From Bacillus cereus G9842 (GTDB lineage: Bacteria > Bacillota > Bacilli > Bacillales > Bacillaceae_G), in contig NC_011772.1 in the NCBI RefSeq assembly GCF_000021305.1, positions 5,182,001 through 5,246,000 of the forward strand: 64,000 nucleotides of DNA, in the 5' to 3' direction. The notes beneath the pieces are model-generated. The model was given only the letters and a program-made list of their open reading frames with translations, had not been told where the DNA came from and ran no database searches. The stretch's first letter is position 1. Each line of letters opens with the position of its first letter. A program made the position numbers and the translations under genes. Below, in pieces: positions 11,365-20,395 of this stretch.

Positions 11365-12405
11365 TCATTCAATAATAATATGATGTCCTGCCGCTTTTGT
11401 TAAACGATTCATAATAGCATTTCCTATTCCTTCATTAGGGAACGACTCACTAAAAATAACATCCACTTCACTTGCATCAAATGTTCTAAGTACATCATAT
11501 AATTTAGTCGCAACGCTAGCTAAGTCACTTCTAACACCACAAGACAATATAACATCTGCGTTATATACATGCTGATACTCTTCCGTCGTTAATACGCCTA
11601 CTTTAAATCCTTCTTCCTTTTTCTCATCCACAAGTTGCTGAATAAACTCACGCGAGCCCTCAACAATACTAAGTGGTGCTTTCGGCGCATAATGTGTGTA
11701 TTTCATTCCAGGTGATTTCGGTTTTTCCTTCTCATCCTTTAAAGCTGGATCTAAAGAAACGGTACCTATCACCGCTTCTAATTGTTCTTTCGTAATCCCA
11801 CCTGGACGTAATATTGTTGGAACCGTGCTTGTACAATCAATTACAGTTGATTCAACGCCTACTCCAGTTGCACCACCATCAACAATACCTGCAATCTTCC
11901 CATTCAAATCTTCATATACGTGAGAAGCTAGTGTTGGACTTGGACGCCCTGAACGATTCGCACTTGGTGCCGCAACAGGTACATTCGCCTCTTCAATAAG
12001 AGCAAGTGCAACTGGATGATCAGGCATTCTTACCCCAACCGTATTAAGTCCCGCCGTCACCCTCTCTGAAATCCCTTCTTTTCTCGGCAAAATAATTGTT
12101 AATGGTCCTGGCCAAAAATGCGCCATTAACTTCTCTGCAACTGGTGGGATTTCTTTCACAATCCCATCTAACTGAGATTTTGTACCTATGTGGACAATGA
12201 GTGGATTATCACTCGGTCTTCCTTTCGCTTCGAAAATTTTCGCGATTGCTTCATCATCCATTGCATTTGCACCTAACCCATATACTGTTTCCGTAGGGAA
12301 AGCAACCGCCTCATTTTCTCTTAATAATTTTGCTGCTTCTTGTAACTGTGGATAATATTTTTTTCTTTCCACAACATTATCCACAACCCACATATTTGTA
12401 TGCAT
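11365..12405 (-). CDS. ywlC: L-threonylcarbamoyladenylate synthase (Sua5/YwlC)
   Basis: Makes threonylcarbamoyl-AMP from threonine, bicarbonate and ATP for the t6A37 modification of ANN-decoding tRNAs. It has 346 aa: an N-terminal YrdC/TsaC domain (about 10-215) with EAKGRPSDNPLIVHI and PSANRSGRPSPT signatures, a linker (KSPGMKYTHYAPKAPL), and a C-terminal Sua5 domain. The length makes it the Sua5 type rather than the short TsaC type. An alternative start four codons downstream cannot be excluded. Neighbours mntP and ywlB-like match B. subtilis. Confidence 0.95.
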   Translation of the reverse strand: MHTNMWVVDNVVERKKYYPQLQEAAKLLRENEAVAFPTETVYGLGANAMDDEAIAKIFEAKGRPSDNPLIVHIGTKSQLDGIVKEIPPVAEKLMAHFWPGPLTIILPRKEGISERVTAGLNTVGVRMPDHPVALALIEEANVPVAAPSANRSGRPSPTLASHVYEDLNGKIAGIVDGGATGVGVESTVIDCTSTVPTILRPGGITKEQLEAVIGTVSLDPALKDEKEKPKSPGMKYTHYAPKAPLSIVEGSREFIQQLVDEKKEEGFKVGVLTTEEYQHVYNADVILSCGVRSDLASVATKLYDVLRTFDASEVDVIFSESFPNEGIGNAIMNRLTKAAGHHIIIE

Positions 12406-12513
12406 TTTTTTCCACGTCCTTTTCTACCCTTAAATACTTGTCTATTTTTAGTTTACTATGAGATTTATCCAAAAGACAAACAAGGTTTATCCACAAAATG
12501 TGGATAAACCCAA

Positions 12514-12972
12514 TTAATCCGTGGATAACTTTGTGAATAGCTGACAATTTAGTATTATTGCATTCTGCTCTTTTATATTTTTACAAAAATGTTCTAACTG
12601 TTGAATACCCTCTGGAACCTCATCCTTTTCTATAGTAAAAAAGTCAAAGAACTGAAAGATCGGTACAGATTGTGGATGGTTTGTTAGTAAGTACAATTGT
12701 TGAACACTTTTTTCTTTCATATACTGCAAAAACATTTCAAAAAAATATAAGAAAGTCTGTTTATCCACATGAGGTGTGAATAAACAAGAACGAATAAGTA
12801 CATCTTCCCCACTTTGTTCATAACCAATTACAGCTCTTATTTCTTCCGCCTCTTCCAAAATCATAAATTGTGCGTACAACTCATTTATTTTATCATCTTT
12901 TTTATTAGCTTGTCCGAAAAAAGAATGTAATCTTTCCACATCTGCTTTCGTAGCAAAATACACTTTCTTCAT
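12514..12972 (-). CDS. YwlB-like GNAT-family protein
   Basis: A 152-aa protein in the position of B. subtilis ywlB, which is annotated as a putative N-acetyltransferase. The fold is suggested by the pattern EAEEIRAVIGYEQSGEDVLIRS followed by the helix-strand region QQLYLLTNHP, but the acetyl-CoA loop is not clearly conserved, so catalytic activity is uncertain. Its Shine-Dalgarno GAGGAGGG is wholly inside a perfect 17-bp hairpin that begins 8 nt after the spoIIR stop codon. Confidence 0.7.
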   Translation of the reverse strand: MKKVYFATKADVERLHSFFGQANKKDDKINELYAQFMILEEAEEIRAVIGYEQSGEDVLIRSCLFTPHVDKQTFLYFFEMFLQYMKEKSVQQLYLLTNHPQSVPIFQFFDFFTIEKDEVPEGIQQLEHFCKNIKEQNAIILNCQLFTKLSTD

Positions 12973-13014
12973 AATAAATCCCTCCTCATTTTTATATATG
13001 AGGAGGGATTTATT
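12973..13014 (-). promoter_or_regulatory. Perfect 17-bp hairpin between spoIIR and the ywlB-like gene
   Basis: AATAAATCCCTCCTCAT (12973-12989) and ATGAGGAGGGATTTATT (12998-13014) are exact reverse complements around an 8-nt loop. In the minus-strand RNA the 5' arm starts 8 nt after the spoIIR stop. The 3' arm contains the whole Shine-Dalgarno of the next gene and ends directly at its ATG. No U-run follows. Confidence 0.85.
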
Positions 13015-13021
13015 AATAGTA

Positions 13022-13885
13022 CTATTTAGAGAATAAAAATGTAAAAGCTTCTACAATAAACAATTTAACTTCTGGCTTTTTTTCTTCCTCTTCTACTTTT
13101 ACATACTCATTTTGCTTTTCTTGTTTTTTCTCCACAGGTTTCTCCACTTTTTCCACCGTTTTTGTTTCTTCTTTACTTACAGGCTGCTCTTCGACTTTTG
13201 TTTCATTTTTTACTACTTTCTTTTCAGAAGCTGTTACTTCTTTTACTACTTCCTGTTTTACAACTTTCGTTTCTTTAACCTTATCCACTTTCTTCTCTTC
13301 TGTATTTACTACTTCCTCATCTAGTTGTTTCACCTGCTCCTCTTCAGGAGATTCCGCCTTCACAACGTGCTCTTCTTTTCTTACAGCTGTCCCACTCGAA
13401 AAATCTAAGAAACACATTGGTGGAAATAATACACACCACCAGTTCGCCCCTTCACCTTCTCCAATTGTAATCAATACCGCTTCATATTCTCCTGCTGGAT
13501 AAATAAAATTCCCATATACCTTTGTAGGAAACTTTACATTCTTACTAAATTTCACTTGAAATGATTCTTTACTTCCTTCTCTTTTTAACGTATTTTCCAC
13601 CGTTTTCTCGATTTCTGGAATATGACTTTGAATTACTTTGCGCGCCTCTTTAAATGAAGTTAAATCCGCTACCCATCCATCAATTTGTGCTTTTACTTCA
13701 TCACGCACTTTACGCTTTAATGCCTGGTCTTTATCTGAATCACTATTTGCTAAAATTCGTAATCGAACGGCCTCTTTCGGAATAACTGAAGGCCCTTTTG
13801 CATCAGCTTTCATATATCCAAACTGCACAAGTAACTGTGCACCAATTAATAATATAAGAAGATAAGCAATAACTTGTTTTTTCAT
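13022..13885 (-). CDS. spoIIR: Stage II sporulation protein R
   Basis: Forespore-made secreted signal that triggers SpoIIGA to process pro-sigma-E in the mother cell. I place the start at the ATG at 13885 (MKKQVIAYLLILLIGAQ), giving 287 aa; a GTG three codons upstream is possible. A signal peptide or membrane anchor (1-26) is followed by the conserved domain with RLRILANSDSDKDQALK, the PTKVYGNFIYPAGEYEAVLI segment and GANWWCVLFPPMCFLDF. After residue about 185 comes a Lys/Glu/Val-rich low-complexity tail of about 90 residues ending in a hydrophobic stretch, absent from the shorter B. subtilis protein. Confidence 0.92.
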   Translation of the reverse strand: MKKQVIAYLLILLIGAQLLVQFGYMKADAKGPSVIPKEAVRLRILANSDSDKDQALKRKVRDEVKAQIDGWVADLTSFKEARKVIQSHIPEIEKTVENTLKREGSKESFQVKFSKNVKFPTKVYGNFIYPAGEYEAVLITIGEGEGANWWCVLFPPMCFLDFSSGTAVRKEEHVVKAESPEEEQVKQLDEEVVNTEEKKVDKVKETKVVKQEVVKEVTASEKKVVKNETKVEEQPVSKEETKTVEKVEKPVEKKQEKQNEYVKVEEEEKKPEVKLFIVEAFTFLFSK

Positions 13886-13972
13886 TTCCTCCACCGTCCC
13901 CTCTACAAACAGTGTGGACAGACTTTCATATTTCTAAACTATTAAATTCAAAATCTATATGAATTTTCCCAC

Positions 13973-14006
13973 AAAAAAATGGAGTAAGGTGTGAACCTTA
14001 CTCCAT
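13973..14006 (-). terminator. Terminator of prfA-prmC
   Basis: ATGGAGTAAGGT pairs with ACCTTACTCCAT around GTGA (13979-14006), followed by a seven-base U-run on the minus strand. The stem includes the prmC stop codon. Confidence 0.9.
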
Positions 14007-14849
14007 CTCTGCAAATACCATACGGTCTTTTCCGTTAATATCAAAAACAACCTCAACATGGGCATGTGGAAAAGCTTGTTGTAACAATCTTTTTACATCC
14101 TCACCTTGTCCTACTCCAATTTCAAACGCTACAATTGCTTTCTCCTGCAACACATTCGGCAATTCTTCCATAAAACGGCGATAAAAATCTAATCCGTCTT
14201 CTCCACCAACAAGCGCTCTCTTCGGCTCATGCTCTTTCACAACAGGAGAAAGACCACGCCAATCCTCTTCCGGTATATATGGAGGATTTGAAACAACAAC
14301 ATCTAGCTTTTGACCCGTTTTATGAAATGGTGACAATAAATCACCGTGATAGAACGTTACTTCTGCACCTAAAGCTTTTGCATTTTCTTTTGCAACTTCA
14401 ATCGACTCTTGTGCAATATCTACTGTATACACGTGGAGATTTTTATTTTCTAAAGCAAGCGTAATAGAAATCGCTCCACTACCTGTGCCTATATCTGCTA
14501 CATGTAGTTCCTTGTCGCCAAAATGGCGCTCAATTCTTTCTAATACTCCTACTATAAGCTCTTCTGTTTCCGGTCTTGGTATTAATACTTCTTCATTCAC
14601 AAAGAACGACCGGCCATAAAACATTTCATAACCAATCATATATTGAATAGGAATACCTTCTACGTGCTTGTGGATAAACTCCGTAAAGCTTGCCTCTTGT
14701 TCCTCATTTATTTCTTCACGCATATTCATAAGTAATCCTGTTCTGTTCATCTTTAATACATGACAAAGGACAATTTCTCCCGCATTTTCATCTCGTCCAT
14801 TTTCCTGTAAAAAAGAAGAAGCCCATTTCAGGGCTTCATAGACACGCAT
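13998..14849 (-). CDS. prmC: Peptide chain release factor N5-glutamine methyltransferase
   Basis: Methylates the glutamine of the GGQ motif in release factors. It has 283 aa: an N-terminal helical domain, SAM-binding DIGTGSGAI (about 119-127) and the catalytic NPPY at 188-191. Its ATG shares one base with the prfA stop (TAATG), so the enzyme is translated directly after its substrate, as in most Bacilli. Confidence 0.96.
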   Translation of the reverse strand: MRVYEALKWASSFLQENGRDENAGEIVLCHVLKMNRTGLLMNMREEINEEQEASFTEFIHKHVEGIPIQYMIGYEMFYGRSFFVNEEVLIPRPETEELIVGVLERIERHFGDKELHVADIGTGSGAISITLALENKNLHVYTVDIAQESIEVAKENAKALGAEVTFYHGDLLSPFHKTGQKLDVVVSNPPYIPEEDWRGLSPVVKEHEPKRALVGGEDGLDFYRRFMEELPNVLQEKAIVAFEIGVGQGEDVKRLLQQAFPHAHVEVVFDINGKDRMVFAEME

Positions 14850-15925
14850 TACTCAGCTGCCTCCATCCTTTGAGCCTGATCTTCCATCACTAAGGCATTG
14901 ATGAAATCATCTAACTTACCTTGTAAGATTTGATCTAGCTTTTGAATCGTTAAACCGATTCGATGGTCTGTAACACGGTTTTGCGGGAAGTTATACGTAC
15001 GAATACGCTCTGAACGATCACCCGTACCAACAGCTTGTTTACGGTTTTGATCATATTCAGCTTGTGCTTCTTGTCTAAACTTATCATAAACACGTGCGCG
15101 TAATACTTTCATCGCTTTTTCTTTATTCTTAATTTGTGATTTCTCATCCTGACAAGATACAACTACACCAGTCGGTAAATGCGTTAAACGTACCGCTGAC
15201 ATCGTTGTATTAACACTTTGTCCACCAGGACCACTAGAAGCGAATGTATCAACACGAACATCTTTCTCGTGAATGTCGATTTCTACTTCTTCTGCCTCTG
15301 GTAATACAGCTACAGTTGCTGTAGATGTATGAATACGTCCACCAGATTCCGTTTCAGGAACACGTTGTACACGGTGAGCACCATTCTCGAATTTCAGCTT
15401 CGCGAAAGCACCTTTACCGTTAATCATAAAGATAATCTCTTTATATCCACCTAACTCTGTATAGCTAGCCTCGATAATTTCTGTTTTCCAACCTTGAACC
15501 TCAGCATAACGGCTATACATGCGGTATAAGTCACCAGCAAATAAAGCGGCCTCATCGCCACCAGCAGCCCCACGAACCTCAACGATAACGTTCTTATCAT
15601 CATTAGGGTCCTTTGGAACTAGTAAAATTTTCAGACGTTCTGATAACGTTTTTTCTTGTGATTCTAACTCAGAAACCTCTTCTTTTACCATGTCACGCAT
15701 TTCAGCGTCTAACTTCTCTTCTAACATTGCTTTCGCATCTTTTAATTGCTCACGAACATCCTTATACTCACGATACACCTCTACCGTTTCCTGTATATCA
15801 GACTGTTCCTTTGAATATTCACGAAGCTTATTTGTATCGCTAATAACCTCTGGGTCACTTAACAATTCATTTAACTTCTCATAACGATTTTCTACAGCTT
15901 GCAAACGATCTAACACATCATTCAC
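14849..15925 (-). CDS. prfA: Peptide chain release factor 1
   Basis: Recognises UAA and UAG and triggers peptidyl-tRNA hydrolysis. It has 358 aa. The stop-codon recognition motif P-x-T is PET at 190-192, which distinguishes RF1 from RF2, and GGQ is at 234-236 in [11 protein letters not shown]. It lies upstream of and coupled to prmC. This is the housekeeping factor, not the Listeria virulence regulator of the same symbol. Confidence 0.98.
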   Translation of the reverse strand: MNDVLDRLQAVENRYEKLNELLSDPEVISDTNKLREYSKEQSDIQETVEVYREYKDVREQLKDAKAMLEEKLDAEMRDMVKEEVSELESQEKTLSERLKILLVPKDPNDDKNVIVEVRGAAGGDEAALFAGDLYRMYSRYAEVQGWKTEIIEASYTELGGYKEIIFMINGKGAFAKLKFENGAHRVQRVPETESGGRIHTSTATVAVLPEAEEVEIDIHEKDVRVDTFASSGPGGQSVNTTMSAVRLTHLPTGVVVSCQDEKSQIKNKEKAMKVLRARVYDKFRQEAQAEYDQNRKQAVGTGDRSERIRTYNFPQNRVTDHRIGLTIQKLDQILQGKLDDFINALVMEDQAQRMEAAE

Positions 15926-15991
15926 CTCTACATCCTAGTATCTAATACAAATAGTATATGGTACTTACTCAAAAAAACGCAAATTATATTT

Positions 15992-16135
15992 AAAAGCGTA
16001 AGCGGCTTGCTCAGAATCGCAGGCCATTGGAGCTCTCGACCTTGAAGCGCTTTTTGCTTCAAGCGAGAGAGTGAAATGGCCGGAGATTCTAGCCGCTGAA
16101 GCTAGATAATATTTAAAAGCATAAGTGGCTCACAC
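15992..16135 (-). repeat. 122-bp hairpin repeat, full copy plus fragment
   Basis: A full unit (15992-16113) is followed by a 20-bp fragment of a second. Pairing runs from end to end: AGCGGCT (16001)/AGCCGCT (16091), AGAATC (16013)/GATTCT (16085), GGCCATT (16022)/AATGGCC (16075), CTCTCG (16033)/CGAGAG (16064), CTTGAAGC (16041)/GCTTCAAG (16056), loop GCTTTTT. Orientation is opposite to the array at 18.9 kb. Confidence 0.88.
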
Positions 16136-16154
16136 CACCCACACTCTCCATTCT

Positions 16155-16182
16155 GAAAAAAACCCGCCTTGCGCAGCGAGTT
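16155..16182 (-). terminator. Terminator of tdk
   Basis: AACTCGC pairs with GCGGGTT (one G-U pair) around TGCGCAAG, followed by TTTTTTT on the minus strand directly after the tdk stop. Confidence 0.8.
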
Positions 16183-16770
16183 TTACTTGTCTTTGTTTGT
16201 AGGAACTGCATGACAATGACGACATCGTGGTTCATACGATTCTGAAGCCCCAACTAAAATAATCGGATCATCAAATGCCGCTGGTTCTCCATCAATTAAT
16301 CGTTGTGTACGACTTGCCGGAGATCCACATGCAGAACATACTGCTTGTAGCTTTGTTACATGTTCAGCAATTGCCATCAGCTGAGGAACTTGTCCAAATG
16401 GTAGACCACGGAAATCTTGGTCTAAACCAGCTACAATGACACGATAGCCACGATTTGCCAATACTTGCACCACTTCCACAATGTCCCCATCAAAGAATTG
16501 TACCTCATCGATTGCAATTACATCCATATCTTCAGTGATATGTTCAAATATATCTTTTGAAGCTGAAACAGGAACTGCTTTTACCTTTAATCCGTTATGT
16601 GATACAACGTCTTCTTCACTATAGCGATTATCAATACATGGTTTAAATACAATTGCATGTTGTTTTGCAAATTGCGTACGGCGCACACGGCGGATTAACT
16701 CTTCTGATTTACCAGAAAACATACTACCGCAAATCACTTCAATCCAGCCATTTTGATTTATTAAGTACAT
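16183..16770 (-). CDS. tdk: Thymidine kinase
   Basis: Type II thymidine kinase of 195 aa that phosphorylates thymidine to dTMP. The Walker A loop GSMFSGKS is at residues 15-22. The Walker B-like IDEVQFFD and the lasso-domain zinc cysteines CSAC and CRHC are all present. It follows rpmE on the same strand, as in B. subtilis. Confidence 0.97.
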
Positions 16771-16828
16771 GAAGCTCTCCTTTCATCTACTTTTTAGTTA
16801 AAAGTAGGGTAAAGGTATAATATTTTCA

Positions 16829-16874
16829 CAAAAAAAACAGACAAGCGAATACATACACTTGCCTGTTTTATGTT
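16829..16874 (-). terminator. Terminator of the L31 gene
   Basis: AAAACAGGCAAGTG and CGCTTGTCTGTTTT pair on the minus strand with a short loop, followed by a run of eight U. Confidence 0.85.
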
Positions 16875-16878
16875 TTTA

Positions 16879-17124
16879 TTACTTGATACCGTATTTCTTA
16901 TTGAAGCGATCAACGCGTCCGTCTGCAGTAGCAAACTTCTGACGTCCAGTGTAGAATGGGTGAGAATCAGAACTGATCTCAACTTTTAGTAATGGATAAG
17001 TGTTACCATCTTCCCACTCAACAGTTTCGCTAGAGCCTTTAGTAGACCCGCTTAAGAATTTGAAGCCTGTGTTTGTGTCCATGAATACAACTTTCTTGTA
17101 ATCTGGGTGAATTCCTGCTTTCAT
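16879..17124 (-). CDS. rpmE2: 50S ribosomal protein L31, type B (cysteine-free)
   Basis: An 81-aa L31. The start is taken at the ATG at 17124 ([16 protein letters not shown]), 9 nt after AAGGAG. It contains no cysteine, so it lacks the zinc ribbon of type A L31 and is a zinc-independent type B protein. It nevertheless occupies the rho-rpmE-tdk position where B. subtilis keeps the zinc-containing paralogue. Longer in-frame starts upstream have no ribosome-binding site. Confidence 0.93.
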   Translation of the reverse strand: MKAGIHPDYKKVVFMDTNTGFKFLSGSTKGSSETVEWEDGNTYPLLKVEISSDSHPFYTGRQKFATADGRVDRFNKKYGIK

Positions 17125-17354
17125 TCTTTTCATCTCCTTCCGCCCTGAATCATTTTCGAAACAGAGTTTTTCATCTTCAGCTGCATACACAACTATATTG
17201 ATGAAACACATATGATGAAATTATAACAAGGCTAACTTCATTTTGCAACTACCTGTTTTTGTCTTTTGAAATTTAAAGTGGCTTGGGCTCGATCAGCTCT
17301 GACCAGCTAAGGTTCTCCCACTTATTTCTCTCTTTAATATCACCTAAAAGGCAT

Positions 17355-17386
17355 AAGAAAACTCGCTTACTATAAAATAAGCGAGT
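17355..17386 (-). terminator. Terminator of rho
   Basis: ACTCGCTTA (17361-17369) and TAAGCGAGT (17378-17386) form a perfect 9-bp stem, followed on the minus strand by TTTTC. Confidence 0.8.
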
Positions 17387-17401
17387 CCCAATCTTTTCCC
17401 T

Positions 17402-18673
17402 TTACTTAGTTGTTACATACCTTTTAGAGTCTGCAACAATGTTTTGTAAAAATTCTTCGTTTGTCTTCGTTTGACGAAGCTTACGTAAGAAACTTTCAAC
17501 AAAGTCTGGTGTATCACGCATTGTTTTACGAATGCCCCATAACTTGTCTAAATGCTCTTTTGGAATTAATAGATCTTCTTTACGTGTACCAGAACGACGA
17601 ATATCAATCGCTGGGAAGATACGACGTTCAGCTAACGAACGATCTAAGTGAAGTTCCATATTTCCAGTTCCTTTAAATTCCTCGTAAATAACATCGTCCA
17701 TACGAGATCCTGTATCAACAAGGGCTGTTGCTAAAATCGTTAAGCTACCGCCTTCTTCAATATTACGTGCAGCTCCAAAGAAACGCTTCGGTCTATGGAA
17801 AGCCGCTGGGTCGATACCACCCGATAATGTTCTACCACTTGGCGGAATAACGAGGTTGTAAGCTCGCGCTAAACGGGTAATACTATCCATTAAAATGATA
17901 ACATCTTTTTTGTGCTCTACAAGACGCATTGCACGTTCTAACACAAGTTCAGCTACTTTAATATGATTTTCTGGTACTTCATCAAAAGTAGAACTTACAA
18001 CGTCACCCTTAACAGAACGTTCAATGTCTGTTACTTCCTCTGGACGCTCATCAATTAAAAGAACAATTAATTCTGCTTCTGGATGATTTGTTGTAACACT
18101 GTGTGCAATTTCTTTTAATAGACTTGTTTTACCAGCCTTTGGAGGCGCAACAATTAAACCACGTTGTCCAAATCCAACTGGTGCGATTAAATCCATGATA
18201 CGTGTCGGTAACTTTTTCGGTTCCGTTTCCAATTTCATTTGGCGATCTGGGTATAATGGTGTTAATGCAGGGAAATGCACACGCTCTTTTGCTGAATCTG
18301 GATCATCTCCGTTTACAGCTTCAACTTGTAATAACCCAAAATAGCGTTCATTTTCTTTCGGAGGTCGTACTTTACCAGAAACTTTGTCTCCATTACGTAA
18401 ATCGAAACGACGAATTTGCGAAGCTGAGATATAAATATCTTCTGAGCTTGGAGAATAGTTGATAGGACGTAGGAATCCAAATCCTTCTGATTGAATAATT
18501 TCTAATACGCCTTCCATGAAAAAGAAACCTTCTTTTTCTGCTCGAGCTTTCAAAATAGAAAAGATTAACTCTTTTTTCGTTAACTTGCTATAATACGAAA
18601 TCTTAAATTCTTTCGCAAGCTCGTATAACTCTTTTAATTTCATGTTTTCTAATGCTGCAATTGACAAATTCAT
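17402..18673 (-). CDS. rho: Transcription termination factor Rho
   Basis: Hexameric RNA helicase of 423 aa. It has an N-terminal SAP-like helical part, an RNA-binding cold-shock-like domain ([20 protein letters not shown], about 64-83) and the RecA-type ATPase with Walker [10 protein letters not shown] at about 176-184. The Q-loop and R-loop regions appear intact. Flanked by glpX and rpmE as in B. subtilis. A 210-bp leader lies upstream; I saw no clear attenuator there. Confidence 0.98.
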   Translation of the reverse strand: MNLSIAALENMKLKELYELAKEFKISYYSKLTKKELIFSILKARAEKEGFFFMEGVLEIIQSEGFGFLRPINYSPSSEDIYISASQIRRFDLRNGDKVSGKVRPPKENERYFGLLQVEAVNGDDPDSAKERVHFPALTPLYPDRQMKLETEPKKLPTRIMDLIAPVGFGQRGLIVAPPKAGKTSLLKEIAHSVTTNHPEAELIVLLIDERPEEVTDIERSVKGDVVSSTFDEVPENHIKVAELVLERAMRLVEHKKDVIILMDSITRLARAYNLVIPPSGRTLSGGIDPAAFHRPKRFFGAARNIEEGGSLTILATALVDTGSRMDDVIYEEFKGTGNMELHLDRSLAERRIFPAIDIRRSGTRKEDLLIPKEHLDKLWGIRKTMRDTPDFVESFLRKLRQTKTNEEFLQNIVADSKRYVTTK

Positions 18674-18833
18674 TCAGACACCACACTTTAACGTTATTCT
18701 CTTTTTTCATGGGTAAAGGGAAAAATACGGAAGGCAAATAATTAATAATGAAAGGCAATAAGTTCAAGTAGGGTAATATTCACTATTGTAACCCTTTTAT
18801 CTAGTTTTAATCAATACGTTGGAACACAAATAC

Positions 18834-18869
18834 AAGAAGCGAAGACAAGAAAATTTGTCTTCGCTTCTT
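18834..18869. terminator. Strong hairpin upstream of rho, end of the glpX transcript
   Basis: AAGAAGCGAAGACAA (18834-18848) and TTGTCTTCGCTTCTT (18855-18869) are exact complements with a 6-nt loop. It lies beyond the repeat array that follows glpX and before rho; the U-run on the minus strand is poor (GTATTTGT). Confidence 0.6.
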
Positions 18870-19311
18870 ATTTAGTTTAGTTCCAGCTCCGATAGTTAAA
18901 AAGATCGACCATTTTAACCTTTCTGAAGGAGCCGCTTACGCTTTTTATTTAATCCAGCTTCAGCAGCTAGAATGGTCGGTGGCTTCACTTCTTCCTGCGA
19001 GGCAAAAAGCGCCTCTACGTCAGAAGCTCCATCCCCCTCCCATTCTGAACGAGCCGCTTACGCTTTTTATTTAATCCAGCTCCGGTGGCTAGAAGGGTCA
19101 GTCATTTCACCCCTTCCTGCGAGGCACAAAACGCCTCTTCGTCAGGAGTTCCAATGCCTTCCCCTTCTGAGCAAGCTGCTTACGCTTTTTACTTAAATCC
19201 AGTTCCAGCGGCTAGAATCTCCGGTCATTTCACTCTCTCACTCGAAGCAAAGAGCGCTTCAAGGTCGAGAGTTCCAATGTCCTGCGATTCTGAGCGAGCC
19301 ACTTCCACCTT
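18870..19311 (+). repeat. Tandem array of the 122-bp hairpin repeat
   Basis: One degenerate unit (to 18940) is followed by three in tandem: 18941-19062, 19063-19184 and 19185-about 19311. The first two full units are exactly 122 bp. Shared landmarks are CTTTTTAYTTAA-TCCAG, GCTAGAA, a GCCTC or GCTTC stem, and GAGC-GCTTACG at the end. Units 1 and 2 are of the GAGGC type; unit 3 is of the GAAGC type. The array reaches the glpX stop codon. Confidence 0.85.
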
Positions 19312-20277
19312 TTACTTAATAACCAAGTTCGGTTTTTTATTTAAGCTATGACGACCATCTACGAAGCGAACTGTGCCTGATTTCGCACGCATAACAAGAG
19401 ATTGCGTTGTTCCTACGCTACCTTTAAATTGAACACCGCGTAATAGTTCTCCATCTGTTACACCTGTTGCTGCAAAGATTGCATCGTCACCTTTTACTAA
19501 GTCCTCCATACGAAGGATACGATTAATGTCTTCTATGCCCATTTTTTTACAACGCGCTAATTCAGCTTCGTTTTGTGGCAATAGTTTTCCGTGAATTTCT
19601 CCACCTAAACATTTTAAAGCAACTGCTGCTAATACACCTTCAGGTGCTCCACCAGATCCAAATAAAATATCTACACCTGTACGATCAAACGCTGTATTAA
19701 TCGCTCCAGCTACATCTCCATCATTAATTAATTTAATACGAGCACCAGCTTTACGAATTTCTTCGATAATTTCTTGATGACGTGGGCGATTTAAAACTGT
19801 CGCTACAACATCTTCAATATCTTTATTTTTCGCTTTCGCAACTGCACGTAAGTTATCAATAATAGGCGCATCAATGTCGACCGCCCCAACTGCTTCTGGG
19901 CCAACCGCGATTTTATCCATGTACATGTCAGGAGCATGTAACAAATTACCATGGTCTGCAATTGCAATAACAGCAAGAGCATTCCAGCCACCAGCTGCTA
20001 CGATGTTTGTCCCTTCTAAAGGATCAACTGCAACGTCTACACGTGGTCCATATCCTGTACCTAATTTCTCTCCGATATATAGCATTGGTGCTTCATCCAT
20101 CTCACCTTCACCAATTACAACTGTACCTTTCATCGGAATTGTATCAAATACATCACGCATAGCTGATGTTGCTGCACCGTCTGCTTCATCTTTTTTCCCG
20201 CGCCCCATCCAACGCGCTGATGATAATGCTGCAGCCTCTGTTACACGTACTAACTCCATAGATAAACTTCTTTCCAC
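19312..20277 (-). CDS. glpX: Fructose-1,6-bisphosphatase class II
   Basis: Gluconeogenic phosphatase of 321 aa. The metal and phosphate motif DPLEGT is at 85-90 and [13 protein letters not shown] at about 53-65, typical of GlpX. The start codon is GTG at 20277 ([10 protein letters not shown]), 6 nt after AAAGGAGAGGG. It follows murA after a 116-bp gap with a hairpin. Its end runs into the repeat array. Confidence 0.96.
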   Translation of the reverse strand: MERSLSMELVRVTEAAALSSARWMGRGKKDEADGAATSAMRDVFDTIPMKGTVVIGEGEMDEAPMLYIGEKLGTGYGPRVDVAVDPLEGTNIVAAGGWNALAVIAIADHGNLLHAPDMYMDKIAVGPEAVGAVDIDAPIIDNLRAVAKAKNKDIEDVVATVLNRPRHQEIIEEIRKAGARIKLINDGDVAGAINTAFDRTGVDILFGSGGAPEGVLAAVALKCLGGEIHGKLLPQNEAELARCKKMGIEDINRILRMEDLVKGDDAIFAATGVTDGELLRGVQFKGSVGTTQSLVMRAKSGTVRFVDGRHSLNKKPNLVIK

Positions 20278-20340
20278 AATAATCCCTCTCCTTTAAGTCT
20301 TTATATTTCTGCCGTATTTTGTGAACCGTGTTTTTCTATA

Positions 20341-20395
20341 AAGTGTACTTCCGCAAGTAGTGATCCTTCGCTTCCCCCTTGCGGAAGTATCACTT
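20341..20395 (-). promoter_or_regulatory. Intercistronic hairpin between murA and glpX
   Basis: ACTTCCGCAAG (20347-20357) and CTTGCGGAAGT (20378-20388) pair perfectly, extended by AAGTG/CACTT outside a small internal loop, reaching into the murA stop codon. The U-run is absent, so partial termination or mRNA processing is more likely than full termination. Confidence 0.6.

Noticed and set aside
17270..17340. Another copy of the 122-bp repeat before rpmE
   Set aside because: Only a short GTGG..CCAC inverted repeat with scattered similarity; not enough to call a copy.
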